From Phycisphaerales bacterium (GTDB lineage: Bacteria; Planctomycetota; Phycisphaerae; Phycisphaerales; UBA1924), in the NCBI GenBank assembly GCA_022072615.1, contig JAJVHS010000042.1, positions 19,658-83,657 on the forward strand: a DNA stretch of 64,000 bases. The letters run 5' to 3'. Shown piece after piece: positions 47,783 to 56,843 of this stretch. Under the pieces are notes generated by a model. The model ran no database searches and was not told the origin of the DNA. It was given only the letters and a program-made list of their open reading frames with translations. Position 1 is the first letter of the stretch; each line of letters opens with the position of its first letter. The position numbers were made by a program, and so were the translations under genes.

Positions 47783-50382
47783 GGTGAAGTGTTGGCCGCC
47801 TGGGCGCCATCCGCGGGTTTGCCATCGTCGGGGGCCGGCGGGCGGTCAACGGTCGGGTCCTGGCCTGGCTTGCGCTTGTCGGCGGGGATGGACTCGCCGG
47901 TGGAGGGGTACGGGCCCTTGGGCGCGCCGAGCTCCTCTTCCTGCTCCTTCAGCCACTGGCGGTAGGGCGAGTTCAGTTCCTCGGCGGCCTCGGTGTTGTC
48001 GATCACGATGGGCGTGATGAAGACAAAGAGCTCGGTGGCCTTGTTGGTCTTCTCGCGGCTGGTGAAGAGCAGGCCCAGGAGAGGGATGTCGCCCAGCAGC
48101 GGGACCTTGCGGATGACGTCGGTGAGCTCGTTGCGGATGATGCCCGAGATGACGATCGTCTGGCCGTCCTTGACGATGAGCTGGGTGGTGGTCTGCCGCC
48201 GGTCGACGATGGCGCCGCCGAAGAGGGTCACGCCGGGGACGATGGACGAGAGCTCGACGTTGACGCGGAGGTCGATGTCGCGCTTGACGGTGATCCTCGG
48301 CCGGACGCTGAGGTTCAGGCCGACGGCCTTGTAATCGAACGACTGGAGCAGGTTGCCGTTGTTGTTGGGCTGGCTCTCGGTGATGAACGGGATGTCCTGT
48401 CCATCGAAGAACGTGGCCTCCTGGTTGTCGCTGGTAAACACCGTCGGCCGGCTGAGGACCTTGAAATCCGTGGTCGTGGAAAGCGCCTGGATGAGAACGT
48501 TCAGGTCCGCGTTGACGGTGAGCGTCGAGGTGTCGAAGAGCGAGTCAAGGAAGTTGTTCTTGGTGCCGGTGCTGGTGCTGCCGATGCTGAGCGAGTTCTC
48601 CGCGTTGGTGGGCGTGATCTGCTCGCTGGACCAGCGGATCCCCAGCGCCAGCGCATCATCCGTGGACATCTCGGCGATGATGGCCGAGATGAGCACCTGC
48701 CGGCCCGGGCGGTCCAGGTCGTTGATGAGCTGCACGATCGAGTTCTTGTACTCCGGCGGCGCCAGCACCATCACGGCGTTCTGGCGCCAGATCGGCACGA
48801 TACGGACCATCCCGACAATGTTGGACGGGCCGCGGTTGGCGGTCGGCGGGCGCGACCGCTGCCACCAGAAGGGGATCGTGTCGGAGGACACCTGATCGGT
48901 GGTGGTCTGGCCGTCGTCGGAGGTGGTTGTCGTCTGCGAGAACGGGCTGGCCTGCGACCCGGTCGTCAGCCCGGACTCGGCCCGGCGGATCTGCGCCAGC
49001 GTTCCGTCCTGCGCGAGCAGCGTGTTGAGCTGCTCGGAGAGGTCCTCGCTGTTGGCGTGCTTGAGCTCGACGATCGCGGGCAGCCCGACGGTCTGGGGGG
49101 TGTCCAGGTCGGCGATGAGCTTGTCGAGCACGTCGAAATTGTCGCGGCTCTTGGAGAGCACGACGAGCTTGCCGGAATCGGGCATCGCCTGGAAGGTGAA
49201 CTGCCCGGCAAGGCGGCTCTGCGTCCCGGCGGATGACGACGATGCCCCGCCGGAGGGCTGCTGCTGGCCACCCTGGTTGGCCCGGGCTTGCGTTGCTCCG
49301 GCGCCGGTCGCCGAGCTGCTGAACATCGAGTTGAGCAGATCGCGGACCTTGATCGGATCGCTGTTCTTGAGCTCGTAGGTCTTGGGGACCACGTCCTCGA
49401 CCTTGAGCGGGAGGTCCCACTGGTCCTCGATCTGCTTGGCGATCTGGTCGAGGACGGGCTGCTCGGCAACCACGGTCACCGAGTTCTGCTGGACGTTCGC
49501 CGAGACCCGCATGCCCTCGGAGGTGGCGGCCTCGGCCTGCTGCGGCTGGCCCCACGGGTTGCGGTTCTGGTTCTGCTGGTTCTGGCGACGCGAGGAGGAT
49601 CGCTGACCGGACGGGCCCTCGCCGGCGAACAGGTCCTGGATCTGCTGTGCGATCACCGTGGCGTCGGCGTACTTGAGGCGGTAGGTCTGCGACTTGAACG
49701 CCCCGGCGCTGGGCCGGTCGAGCGCGTCCAGCAGGCGTTCGACCCGCTGGAGCAGCGCGATGTTGCCCATCACGCCGATCTGGTTCGACTCCTTGTCGAC
49801 CGTCAGTTTCGCGTAATCGGGCACCGAGTCCTTGAGCATCTCCCCCACCGCCTCGGCCGTGAGGTTGCGCAGCGTGTAGACCTTCTGGGCCATGGTGCCA
49901 AGGTCGCCGCGCGCCAGCGCGGATTCGTCCGGGCCGATCACCGGCAGATCGGCCTTGGTGAGCTCGGCGATGTCACGGAGCGAGATGATGCCGTTGTTCT
50001 CGACGACGGCGACGCCCACCTGCTGCAGGGCCATCAGCACCAGGTCCAGGGCCTGCTCCCTCGGGACGGGCTTGTCGTTGAGCACCGTCACCTTGCGGGA
50101 CATGACGTCCTGCTGGGGAACGACGACCTTGCCGGTGGATTCCACGATGAACGGCACGATCTGCTCGACCGTCACGTTCTTGAACGCGAGCACCGTCGGC
50201 GGCCCTTCGACGACGCGCCGGCCGCGGTCGTCGAGTTTCTCCGGCGCCGGAGCGGGAGCATCGGGCGCGGGGGCGGGGTCGGCGTCCTGCCTCGCCGACG
50301 CGACGCCGCACGCCAGGGCCAGCGCGAGCGCGGCGCCGGCGGCTCGGAGTGGAAGGTGAGCTCGACGCGTCAATTCTGTCAT
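47779..50382 (-). CDS. gspD: Type II secretion system secretin GspD
   Basis: 867 residues, longer than the usual 650-750. Signal peptide RRAHLPLRAAGAALALALACGVASA. The N0/N1-type domains follow (TVLAFKNVTVEQIVPFIVESTGKVVVPQQ; DKPVPREQALDLVLMALQQVGVAVVENNGII; YTLRNLTAEAVGEMLKD; YRLKYADATVIAQQIQDLF) with a Gln/Asn-rich insertion and another repeat domain. The conserved secretin barrel is at the end: VLSRPTVFTSDNQEATFFDGQDIPFITES, GLNLSVRPRIT, TQLIVKDGQTIVISGIIRNEL and the C-terminal PLLGDIPLLGLLFTSREKTNKATELFVFITPIVI. It forms the outer-membrane pore. It overlaps the preceding gene by ATGA. Confidence 0.95.
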   Translation of the reverse strand: MTELTRRAHLPLRAAGAALALALACGVASARQDADPAPAPDAPAPAPEKLDDRGRRVVEGPPTVLAFKNVTVEQIVPFIVESTGKVVVPQQDVMSRKVTVLNDKPVPREQALDLVLMALQQVGVAVVENNGIISLRDIAELTKADLPVIGPDESALARGDLGTMAQKVYTLRNLTAEAVGEMLKDSVPDYAKLTVDKESNQIGVMGNIALLQRVERLLDALDRPSAGAFKSQTYRLKYADATVIAQQIQDLFAGEGPSGQRSSSRRQNQQNQNRNPWGQPQQAEAATSEGMRVSANVQQNSVTVVAEQPVLDQIAKQIEDQWDLPLKVEDVVPKTYELKNSDPIKVRDLLNSMFSSSATGAGATQARANQGGQQQPSGGASSSSAGTQSRLAGQFTFQAMPDSGKLVVLSKSRDNFDVLDKLIADLDTPQTVGLPAIVELKHANSEDLSEQLNTLLAQDGTLAQIRRAESGLTTGSQASPFSQTTTTSDDGQTTTDQVSSDTIPFWWQRSRPPTANRGPSNIVGMVRIVPIWRQNAVMVLAPPEYKNSIVQLINDLDRPGRQVLISAIIAEMSTDDALALGIRWSSEQITPTNAENSLSIGSTSTGTKNNFLDSLFDTSTLTVNADLNVLIQALSTTTDFKVLSRPTVFTSDNQEATFFDGQDIPFITESQPNNNGNLLQSFDYKAVGLNLSVRPRITVKRDIDLRVNVELSSIVPGVTLFGGAIVDRRQTTTQLIVKDGQTIVISGIIRNELTDVIRKVPLLGDIPLLGLLFTSREKTNKATELFVFITPIVIDNTEAAEELNSPYRQWLKEQEEELGAPKGPYPSTGESIPADKRKPGQDPTVDRPPAPDDGKPADGAQAANTSP

Positions 50383-51191
50383 CGGGTTCCCTCCCTCACG
50401 GACAACTTCGGCTCTTCTGGCGGTGCGGGCTGGTTCGCGGGCGGGTTCTCGTCCCCTCGGGGCGCTTCATCCGGCGGCGGAGGCGGGGGGCCTCCGGAAT
50501 CGCCGGGCGGAGGCCCGTCGGGCGGCGGCGCCGGCTGATCAGGTGCCGGCGGATCGGTCGCCGGCGGCGTCGGCGTATCGGCGGGCTTGGGCGCTTCGCC
50601 GGCGTCGGCGGGCGGTGGCGGCGGCTCGGCGGTGCTCTCGATGGGCTCGGCCGCGCTACCGGAGCTTCGCTTGGCGAGCACGACGCCGTCGCGCTCGAAG
50701 AACGGGACGACGAACTCCTTGCCCTTCCACTCGAGCGTGGCCTCCCACGGGGCGCGGAGGCTGACAACCTTCACTTCACCGGACTTCTCGCCGACCTTGA
50801 CGCGCGTGCCGTCGTTGAACCAGAGCGTGTCGTTCACCGTCGCGATGATGGAAGGCCCGCCGTAGGTCGCGGGGGGCGGCGCCGGCCCGTCATCGTCCGC
50901 GGGACCTTCCTCGGCCTTGGGTTCGTCCTGCGGAGGGGCCGGAACGTAGAAGACGGTTCGCCCGTTGAACTGCGCGATCTGCTGCGCGAACTTCTCTTCC
51001 AGTTCGGCGAGCCGGCGCTTCTCGTCGGCCTGGGCCGATGCGGTGCTCGCGGCCGGCAGGAGCATCGCCCAGATGAGCGTGCTCAGCCACCAGACCAGGG
51101 CGACCGCGGCGAGAAGCCCCACGACGAGCGCCACACGGCCGCGCACGCCGAGGCGTTCATAGACGGCTCGGGCGGGGTCCGAGCCGGGCAT
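50379..51191 (-). CDS. GspC-like single-span periplasmic protein
   Basis: 270 residues from ATG 51191; an upstream GTG at 51248 would overlap the previous gene and is possible. A short cytoplasmic part (ARAVYERLGVRGRVALV) leads to one transmembrane helix (ALVVGLLAAVALVWWLSTLIWAMLLPA), a charged helix (ADEKRRLAELEEKFAQQIAQF), a small domain (ATVNDTLWFNDGTRVKVGEKSGEVKVVSLRAPWEATLEWKGKEFVVPFFE), then about 90 residues of Pro-rich repeats. The position between the M-like and D genes and the topology fit GspC, which links the inner platform to the secretin. Sequence similarity to GspC is weak. ATGA overlap with gspD. Confidence 0.68.
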   Translation of the reverse strand: MPGSDPARAVYERLGVRGRVALVVGLLAAVALVWWLSTLIWAMLLPAASTASAQADEKRRLAELEEKFAQQIAQFNGRTVFYVPAPPQDEPKAEEGPADDDGPAPPPATYGGPSIIATVNDTLWFNDGTRVKVGEKSGEVKVVSLRAPWEATLEWKGKEFVVPFFERDGVVLAKRSSGSAAEPIESTAEPPPPPADAGEAPKPADTPTPPATDPPAPDQPAPPPDGPPPGDSGGPPPPPPDEAPRGDENPPANQPAPPEEPKLSVREGTR

Positions 51192-51214
51192 GATCTGGTT
51201 GGACTGGCTTGGGT

Positions 51215-51841
51215 TCAGCGGACCTTCCCCTTGCGTGCGACGACCCACGTCTCGACGGAGATATCAGCCTTGACCTTGCGTCCCTGGCGCTCGTTCTCCG
51301 TTGGTTTTCGGATCTGCACTTTCGAGACCGTGGTCACGATCGGCAGCCGCTCGAGGTCGGCCAGGAGCTGGATCACCTGCTCGGGCGTGGCGGTGATCTG
51401 GAGTTCCTTGACGATGCGCTCGATGCGCTTATCCGACCCGATGACCCCGGCGAGCGGGCCCGCGCCCAGCGTGGCCGTCCGCGTGGTCGCGTCCTCCTTG
51501 AGGTTGTGCTTGGCGATGATCTCCGAGATCTGTCGGTTGAACTCGACCGACCGCACCTCCGGGTCGCCGGGGAACTCGACGTTTCCGAAGCGGGCGATGC
51601 CCGTCGCGATGGTCTGCTCGGCGCCGGCCCGGGCCTCGCGCTCGGCGTCGAGCCGCTGGAGTCGCAGCGCCATCGAATCGGATTCGATGTTGGTCCGGGT
51701 GACGTAATCCACCGCGGGCTCGACCACGAGGAAGTACGCCGCGAACCCGGCGGCCGCAGCGACCAGCCAGCGCAGCGACCGCGGGAGTGCCTGGAAGCGG
51801 CCCACCAGCGCCGACCCGGATTGGAGGCTGGCGGTGGTCAC
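51215..51841 (-). CDS. GspM-like inner-membrane protein
   Basis: 208 residues. The start is a GTG that overlaps the previous stop (GTGA); the longer frame of the track reads through the other gene. One membrane helix near the N terminus (LRWLVAAAAGFAAYFLVVEPAVDYV) is followed by a coiled-coil stretch (SDSMALRLQRLDAEREARAG) and a ferredoxin-like domain (KRIERIVKELQITATPEQVIQLLADLERLPIVTTVSKVQIRKP). This layout fits GspM/PilO, a partner of the L component in the platform. The assignment depends on topology and gene order. Confidence 0.72.
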   Translation of the reverse strand: MTTASLQSGSALVGRFQALPRSLRWLVAAAAGFAAYFLVVEPAVDYVTRTNIESDSMALRLQRLDAEREARAGAEQTIATGIARFGNVEFPGDPEVRSVEFNRQISEIIAKHNLKEDATTRTATLGAGPLAGVIGSDKRIERIVKELQITATPEQVIQLLADLERLPIVTTVSKVQIRKPTENERQGRKVKADISVETWVVARKGKVR

Positions 51842-53607
51842 TTGGGCGCTCCACTGGCCGGCGCGGCCTGGGCCTTCTTCATCTGCTCGCTGAGCTTGGT
51901 CGCTTCGCTGTTGAGACGATCCTTGGTTTCGGTGTCGAGCGTCGGGTTCTTCTGGATGTAACTCTTGCGGTTGGCCCACTCGCGCATGGCGGTGTTGCGG
52001 TCCATCTTCGCGATGTCGGCGTCGGTGACCGCGGCGGGCGGGCCCGCATCGGCGGCGCGGCGCGAGGACCCGGATGCTTCCTTGCCGGTGTCGTCTCCGC
52101 GCTCGGCGCGCGACGTCCGGCGGGCGGCGGAATCCGCCAACGGCGCTTCCTTGAGGTTGTCCGCCCCGGGTCCGTGGAGCCGCTCGGCCAGGTTCGTCTT
52201 GGCGAAATCCTCCATGCCCGTCACTTTGTTGTGCGGGCTGGCGATTCGGGCGGTGAGGTCGAACGCGACCTTGCCGCCCTCGAGCGTCTCGGTGCGGCCC
52301 ACCTCAACGTTGCGGAAGAGCTTGGTCGAGTTGAGGTTCGCCTGGAGCATGTTGACCAGGGCCTGTGAATCCGCTCGGCCGGAGAACTTCAACCCCAGCT
52401 CGTTCGAGATAGTGACCGCGTCGGCGCTGACGCCGACGGGCGTGGCAATAGAGACATCTGACAGGAGCTTGGTCACCGGCCAGCGCGATACCTCGAGCTG
52501 CTCGTACAGCGCCGCCACCCGCTGGGATTCCTCGCGGGAGGTCTGCTGCTCGTCCAGTCGCGAGACCTTGGACTTGAGCACCGAGTGCCGGGCGAAGGCG
52601 AAGCCGACGGGTCCGAGCACCAGCAGCGCCAGGCCGGCGGCGATCACGACTCTGGACCGGTTGCCCGTGGTCAGGGCGGTCGCCGCCCGCAGCGCGAGGG
52701 GCTCGCGGACGAGCGGGGCGTGGGGCGCGAGCTGGGCGAGCGGCCTGAGCGTCGCGGGACCCGCGGCGACGATCGCGGCGGCGACGCAGAGCCCGTATTC
52801 CGCGAGCCAGCCGTCGTCGGTCGGCGCGCCGCGCACGGCGCCGCGGAGCTTGGCTCGGAGGCTCGGCGAGGCAAAGAGCCCACGTGCCGAGCCGATGCCG
52901 GCCGCCGGCGACGGGGACGCGTGATCAAACCCGGCCGCGACCGTGGTCTCCGCCGCGGCAACCTCGACCGATGTCGTCCACGCTCGGGACGAGTCGGACT
53001 CTCCCAGGAGCTGGCGGGCGACGGCTCGTTCCGGCCCGTTCGCGAGGAGCGCAATGGTGCGGGCATCGGGGTCGATCCACGCGACCAACCCTTCTCCGGC
53101 GGCGGCGCCGGCGAGCGCTCCGACCTGGGTGATCCATCGGGGCTCACGTGTCCCGGCACGGCGGGACGCTTTTGCCGGAGCCGGGGCGAGCGATGCCTCG
53201 GCCTCACCGATCCACGCTGTGGCGACGACCCGGGAGTCGGTTGACCCCGGGGCGCCGGCGATGACGCCGGCGCCCCGGCGGTGCGCGGGGAGATCCGCGG
53301 GCAGGAGGGCTTCGGCGACCAGCGCCGCGGCGGCGACGGTATCGGCATCGTTCCCCGACGCGACCGTCCCGCTTCGGCAGACCGAGCGCGGGCCGGGCAC
53401 GATGCGCAGTTCGCGGCCGCGCCCATGCTTCTGCCAGAGTTCGTCGAGGGTGCGCTGGACCGGCATGGGCGACGAGGTCGCCGCGACCAGGGTCAGGTCC
53501 GATCCGTCGAGCAGGACCATGAGGATCCGTGCCGACGATTCGCCGGGCTGCACCACCGCGAGGATGCGGTCGGAGAAATTGTCACGGGCTTTCGACGGCA
53601 TCGGCAT
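51838..53607 (-). CDS. GspL/PilN-like inner-membrane component
   Basis: 589 residues. The N-terminal half has actin-like features of GspL/PilM (ILAVVQPGESSARILMVLLDGSDLTLV, VVATAWIG) but with weak conservation. A single membrane helix (SRVVIAAGLALLVLGPVGFAFARHSVL) is followed by a coiled coil (KSKVSRLDEQQTSREESQRVAALYEQLE) and a PilN-like domain (LSDVSIATPVGVSADAVTISNELGLKFSGRADSQALVNMLQANLNSTKLFRNVEVG). A Lys/Arg/Asp-rich tail ends the protein. It sits between gspK and the M-like gene, the expected position of GspL, and would recruit the GspE ATPase. It is longer than usual (about 400). No clear motif for nucleotide binding remains. Confidence 0.75.
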   Translation of the reverse strand: MPMPSKARDNFSDRILAVVQPGESSARILMVLLDGSDLTLVAATSSPMPVQRTLDELWQKHGRGRELRIVPGPRSVCRSGTVASGNDADTVAAAALVAEALLPADLPAHRRGAGVIAGAPGSTDSRVVATAWIGEAEASLAPAPAKASRRAGTREPRWITQVGALAGAAAGEGLVAWIDPDARTIALLANGPERAVARQLLGESDSSRAWTTSVEVAAAETTVAAGFDHASPSPAAGIGSARGLFASPSLRAKLRGAVRGAPTDDGWLAEYGLCVAAAIVAAGPATLRPLAQLAPHAPLVREPLALRAATALTTGNRSRVVIAAGLALLVLGPVGFAFARHSVLKSKVSRLDEQQTSREESQRVAALYEQLEVSRWPVTKLLSDVSIATPVGVSADAVTISNELGLKFSGRADSQALVNMLQANLNSTKLFRNVEVGRTETLEGGKVAFDLTARIASPHNKVTGMEDFAKTNLAERLHGPGADNLKEAPLADSAARRTSRAERGDDTGKEASGSSRRAADAGPPAAVTDADIAKMDRNTAMREWANRKSYIQKNPTLDTETKDRLNSEATKLSEQMKKAQAAPASGAPK

Positions 53608-53618
53608 TGGGCGGAAGA

Positions 53619-54941
53619 CTAGCGGATCACGACCGACATGATGCGGGCGGGCAGGGTAGATCGGTCGATCGAGGTCGTGATCTCCACCTCGATCCCGGTC
53701 CCAGTGTCCCGGCCGCGAGAAGTTACCACGAACACGTTCGAACGAAGCTCGACGAGGTCGTACAGCGCCGCCAGGCGGTTGTTGTTCATCCCCGGGATCG
53801 AACGCAGGTCCGCGAAGGATACAAAACCCTGGCGGCGGGCGTCACGCTCGGCCATGATGTTGTCCGCCAGGGCCGAATCGATGGACGGCAGGTACTCGAA
53901 AATCTGCGAGTCGCAGGTATTGATGTTGAGCTTCCCCGGCGCGGGCGGGGCCGCCGTGTCGCGGATGATCGTGCACTCGTTGAGCAACGCGCCGAGCTGT
54001 TCGTCGTTGAGAGATTGCACCCGCGGGGCGCCGGGCTGCGCGCCGCCGATGGTCGCCTGGAGCTGGGCCAGGGACCGCCGCACGAAGTCCGACATCACCG
54101 CGTTGGATTCCAGGGTCACGTAATCAACGATGACCTTGGCCTGCTCTGCCGTCACGTTTGTCCTGGCCGCCACGTCCGACTCGCCGGCTTCGGTCAGGTT
54201 GAGACGCTCCTCCCCGGTTGCCGAGAGACCCCCGTCGATGCTGTCGCACGTGATGATCGCCGACCACCCCGCGTCCAGGATGCCGTCGGCGTTGTCGTGC
54301 GGGGGGGATGCGTCGCCGTCGTTCTCGGATGGGTCGAGAATCCCGTTGAGGTTCCAGTCTTCCCCGCGCACGTACCACGGGTCGACCCCGGCGACCAGTT
54401 CGAGCTCCTGGTAGGACTGGATCGGGGCGTTGCGCGGCTCGTACGGGAACGGCAGGCCCTGGTAGTACCCGGCTTCGGCCCCCAGCACGTTGGGGTCTTC
54501 ATCGGCGTCGATCCAGTCCAGGATCGCGTCCGCGACGTCTTCCGTCATGAAGGGCAGCGTCATCAGGTCGTCGAACGTCATCCGGTTGATGTTGATCTTC
54601 GAATGAGCGTCCACCGGGCCGTCGTAGTCGCCGGTCTCGAGGCTGTGCATGATGCTGAACGTCGCGCCGTCGAGATCGCCGGCCGAGGCGGCGTCCAGGT
54701 CCTCGATCAGCGTGAAGGCGTCGTCGGGGTCGGGGTTCTGCGTCCCGGCTTCCATCACCGCGAGCTGGAGCTCGACCCCCGCCCGCGCGGCCCAGTACGC
54801 CCGGACCCTCGCCAGCGCCTCGCGACCCGAGGTCGCCTGGCCGAAGGACGACGCCTGCACGATCGACAGCACGGCGGATGACAGCACGATCACCCAGAGC
54901 ACGACCAGCGTCACGAACGAGCGGCGCGGGCGAGTGGTCAT
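53619..54941 (-). CDS. gspK: Type II secretion minor pseudopilin GspK
   Basis: 440 residues. The N-terminal membrane helix is SFVTLVVLWVIVLSSAVLSIVQASSF without a Glu at position 5, normal for GspK. Next is an alpha-helical region and the first helix-hairpin-helix-like block KININRMTFDDLMTLPFMTEDVADAILDWIDADEDPN, then a calcium-binding-like loop (DWNLNGILDPSENDGDASPPHDNADGILD, dockerin-like) and a second DNA-binding-type helix-hairpin-helix (KLNINTCDSQIFEYLPSIDSALADNIMAERDARRQGFVSFADL). GspK caps the pseudopilus tip with I and J. ATGA overlap with gspJ. Confidence 0.88.
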   Translation of the reverse strand: MTTRPRRSFVTLVVLWVIVLSSAVLSIVQASSFGQATSGREALARVRAYWAARAGVELQLAVMEAGTQNPDPDDAFTLIEDLDAASAGDLDGATFSIMHSLETGDYDGPVDAHSKININRMTFDDLMTLPFMTEDVADAILDWIDADEDPNVLGAEAGYYQGLPFPYEPRNAPIQSYQELELVAGVDPWYVRGEDWNLNGILDPSENDGDASPPHDNADGILDAGWSAIITCDSIDGGLSATGEERLNLTEAGESDVAARTNVTAEQAKVIVDYVTLESNAVMSDFVRRSLAQLQATIGGAQPGAPRVQSLNDEQLGALLNECTIIRDTAAPPAPGKLNINTCDSQIFEYLPSIDSALADNIMAERDARRQGFVSFADLRSIPGMNNNRLAALYDLVELRSNVFVVTSRGRDTGTGIEVEITTSIDRSTLPARIMSVVIR

Positions 54942-55678
54942 GATCCACCCCCCGGACTGCCCGTGCCGCCGCCTGAGTCCGTCGACTCGGTGGTGGCGGC
55001 CGACTCGGTCGAATCGGGCGGGGTGGGCACGCGGTCCACGGCCGCGACTCGGCGCACGACCGCGTCGGCGGTCCCGTCGTCGGATTGGGCCCGGATCTCC
55101 ACGCGGATGGCGTGCGGGATGCCGTCGGAATCAGACTCCCAGGAATCAAACCAGGCGGTGCCGTCGTAGGCCTGCACGCTGAAGGAGACGACGCCCGGCG
55201 CCAGGAGCGTGGCGACCCCGCCGGCGTCGTGGGCGCGGTCGAACCCGGGATCGACCCGCCGCCACAGCCCGGCGGACTGACCGCTGCCGTCCACGCGGTA
55301 CTGGGCCTCGTACTCGCCGCCCTCGGGCATGTCCTCCCGCCCGCGGACCGGCTTGAGCGATCGCATCAGCACCAGCAGGCCGTCCCGTTGGACGGGCCCG
55401 GCGCCGCCGTCGAGCACCTGGAACCGGCAGCCGGCCAGATCGGACGACCGCACCGCGGCGGCGACATCGGACGCGATGCGGGCTCCGGCGGCGTCGGCCC
55501 GGGCGAACGCCTGCTGCCGAGCAACCGACTTGTTCTTGGTCTTCACCATGTTGCTCAGGGCCGAGACGATCGCGCCGCCGATCACGGCGATCACGACGCC
55601 GCCGACGATGAGCTCGACGAGCGTGAACCCGCGGCGGGCCCGGCAACGGACGGGAGTTGGCACGGTCGGTCGGGGCAT
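54938..55678 (-). CDS. gspJ: Type II secretion minor pseudopilin GspJ
   Basis: 246 residues from ATG 55678, overlapping the preceding stop (TGATG). Prepilin signal RARRGFTLVELIVGGVVIAVIGGAIVSALSNMVKT, fully canonical with Gly before Phe and Glu at position 5. The long helix continues as ARQQAFARADAAGARIASDVAAAVR, then a beta-rich head domain and a Ser/Thr/Gly-rich tail (STESAATTESTDSGGGTGSPGGGS). The gene order after H and I and the size fit GspJ, which joins K and I at the tip. Confidence 0.82.
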   Translation of the reverse strand: MPRPTVPTPVRCRARRGFTLVELIVGGVVIAVIGGAIVSALSNMVKTKNKSVARQQAFARADAAGARIASDVAAAVRSSDLAGCRFQVLDGGAGPVQRDGLLVLMRSLKPVRGREDMPEGGEYEAQYRVDGSGQSAGLWRRVDPGFDRAHDAGGVATLLAPGVVSFSVQAYDGTAWFDSWESDSDGIPHAIRVEIRAQSDDGTADAVVRRVAAVDRVPTPPDSTESAATTESTDSGGGTGSPGGGS

Positions 55679-56145
55679 CAGAACTCGCGGGTCACGGTTT
55701 CCTCGGGCCGGCGAGGAGGATCGGGATCGTCGCCCAGGCGCGGGGCGATGTACGTCTCGCAGGACACGGCTCGTTCCCGGCCTGCCGAGACCCAGCTCAC
55801 CATCGCCGCCACGCGGTAGGGATCGCCGCCCTGCCCGCCGTCGATCGTGAGCTTGTACCGGTACTGGCTGAACGGCGCGTCGCACGGACCTTCGAGCGGG
55901 TACTGCTTGCCGTAGGAATCCGGTCCGCGGGCGAGCACCAGGTTGAGCTGCTCGTCGATCAGCATCGCCGCCGTCTGCAGCTCCTCGCCCTGCGTCTGCG
56001 AGGAAATCGCCCGACCGAGCATGCCGAGCATCACCGCCAGCGACACGCCCAGCAGGATCGTCCCGACGATGGCATCGACGAGCACCACGCCGCGGCGACG
56101 GGCGACGGGCAAAAGATCAGCGGAGTTCACCGCGCTGGACCTCAC
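55678..56145 (-). CDS. Type II secretion minor pseudopilin GspI-like
   Basis: 155 residues, starting at the GTG that overlaps the gspH stop (GTGA). The signal RRRGVVLVDAIVGTILLGVSLAVMLGML has Gly before the cleavage site but Val at position 1 and Asp, not Glu, at position 5. The remainder, ALSSQ-type helix (ISSQTQGEELQTAAMLIDEQLNLVLARGP) and a small beta domain, matches GspI in size. Asp at position 5 is unusual and may affect assembly or methylation. Gene position between H and J supports GspI. Confidence 0.78.
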   Translation of the reverse strand: MRSSAVNSADLLPVARRRGVVLVDAIVGTILLGVSLAVMLGMLGRAISSQTQGEELQTAAMLIDEQLNLVLARGPDSYGKQYPLEGPCDAPFSQYRYKLTIDGGQGGDPYRVAAMVSWVSAGRERAVSCETYIAPRLGDDPDPPRRPEETVTREF

Positions 56146-56753
56146 CACGGCTCCTCCGCCTTCCCGGCAAGATCAAGGTCAACCGAGGTGATGTCCATGT
56201 CCGCGAAGCGGTCTTCGCCGGAAGTGATGCGAGCGCGGAAGGCACCGGGCGTGAGCGAGACAGTCCAGGACGACGTCCCGGTGGCCTGCGCGAGCACGAT
56301 GACAACGCTCGGCCGCTGGCCCGCCTGGCGGAACTCGATGTGGAATCGCTCGGGGTTCAGCTCCGCCCCGTCCGCGGAGGCGCTGACGATCCTGGCGTTT
56401 TCGAATTCGACCGGCAAGGCGAGCGGGTCCACGACCCACTCCGGCGGCACACCCCTGGCCGCGTCCGCCGCCGATGGCATCTGCAGCTTCATCAGCCGCA
56501 GCGACTGACCGTCGTGATCGATCGCCAGTTGCTGGCTGGTCAGCGTGTCGCGGCGCCCGGCGGCCGAGATGAGTTCGGCGGCCTTGTGCACCTCCGACTC
56601 GGCGGCCCGGGAAGCGCCCGACGCAAGCCGGGGGGCGATGACGCCCGCCATGATGGCGAGGATCACGAGCACCACGATCAGCTCGACGAGCGTGAAGGCA
56701 CGCACGCCCGAACGCGGGAGGGCGGGAGCGGTGATGGGAGCCGGGGGAGGCAT
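56142..56753 (-). CDS. gspH: Type II secretion pseudopilin GspH
   Basis: 203 residues. The start ATG is the last three bases of the final unit of an octamer array. Signal: SGVRAFTLVELIVVLVILAIMAGVIAPRLASGASRAAE, with Ala rather than Gly before the cleavage site and Glu at position 5. A beta-rich head domain follows (LAIDHDGQSLRLMKLQM, FHIEFRQAGQRPSVVIVLAQATG). GspH is a minor pseudopilin at the tip side of the pseudopilus. There is no ribosome-binding site apart from the array. Confidence 0.83.
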   Translation of the reverse strand: MPPPAPITAPALPRSGVRAFTLVELIVVLVILAIMAGVIAPRLASGASRAAESEVHKAAELISAAGRRDTLTSQQLAIDHDGQSLRLMKLQMPSAADAARGVPPEWVVDPLALPVEFENARIVSASADGAELNPERFHIEFRQAGQRPSVVIVLAQATGTSSWTVSLTPGAFRARITSGEDRFADMDITSVDLDLAGKAEEPW

Positions 56754-56830
56754 CAAGGCATCCAGACATCAAGGCATCAAGGCATCGAGGCATCGAGGCA
56801 TCGAGGCGTCGAGGCGTCGAGGCGTCAGGG
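56751..56830. repeat. Ten-unit octamer array that provides the gspH start codon
   Basis: Ten contiguous 8-base units: CATCAAGG, CATCCAGA, CATCAAGG twice, CATCGAGG three times, CGTCGAGG twice, CGTCAGGG. On the coding strand each CATC unit reads CCTTGATG or similar and ends in ATG. The unit nearest the gene supplies the gspH start. The array fills the gap to the gspG stop except for 13 bases. Confidence 0.95.
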
Positions 56831-56843
56831 CATAGGGCGGATC

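Noticed and set aside
56751-56830. Possible CRISPR array
   Set aside because: Units are 8 bases, contiguous, with no unique spacers and no cas genes.
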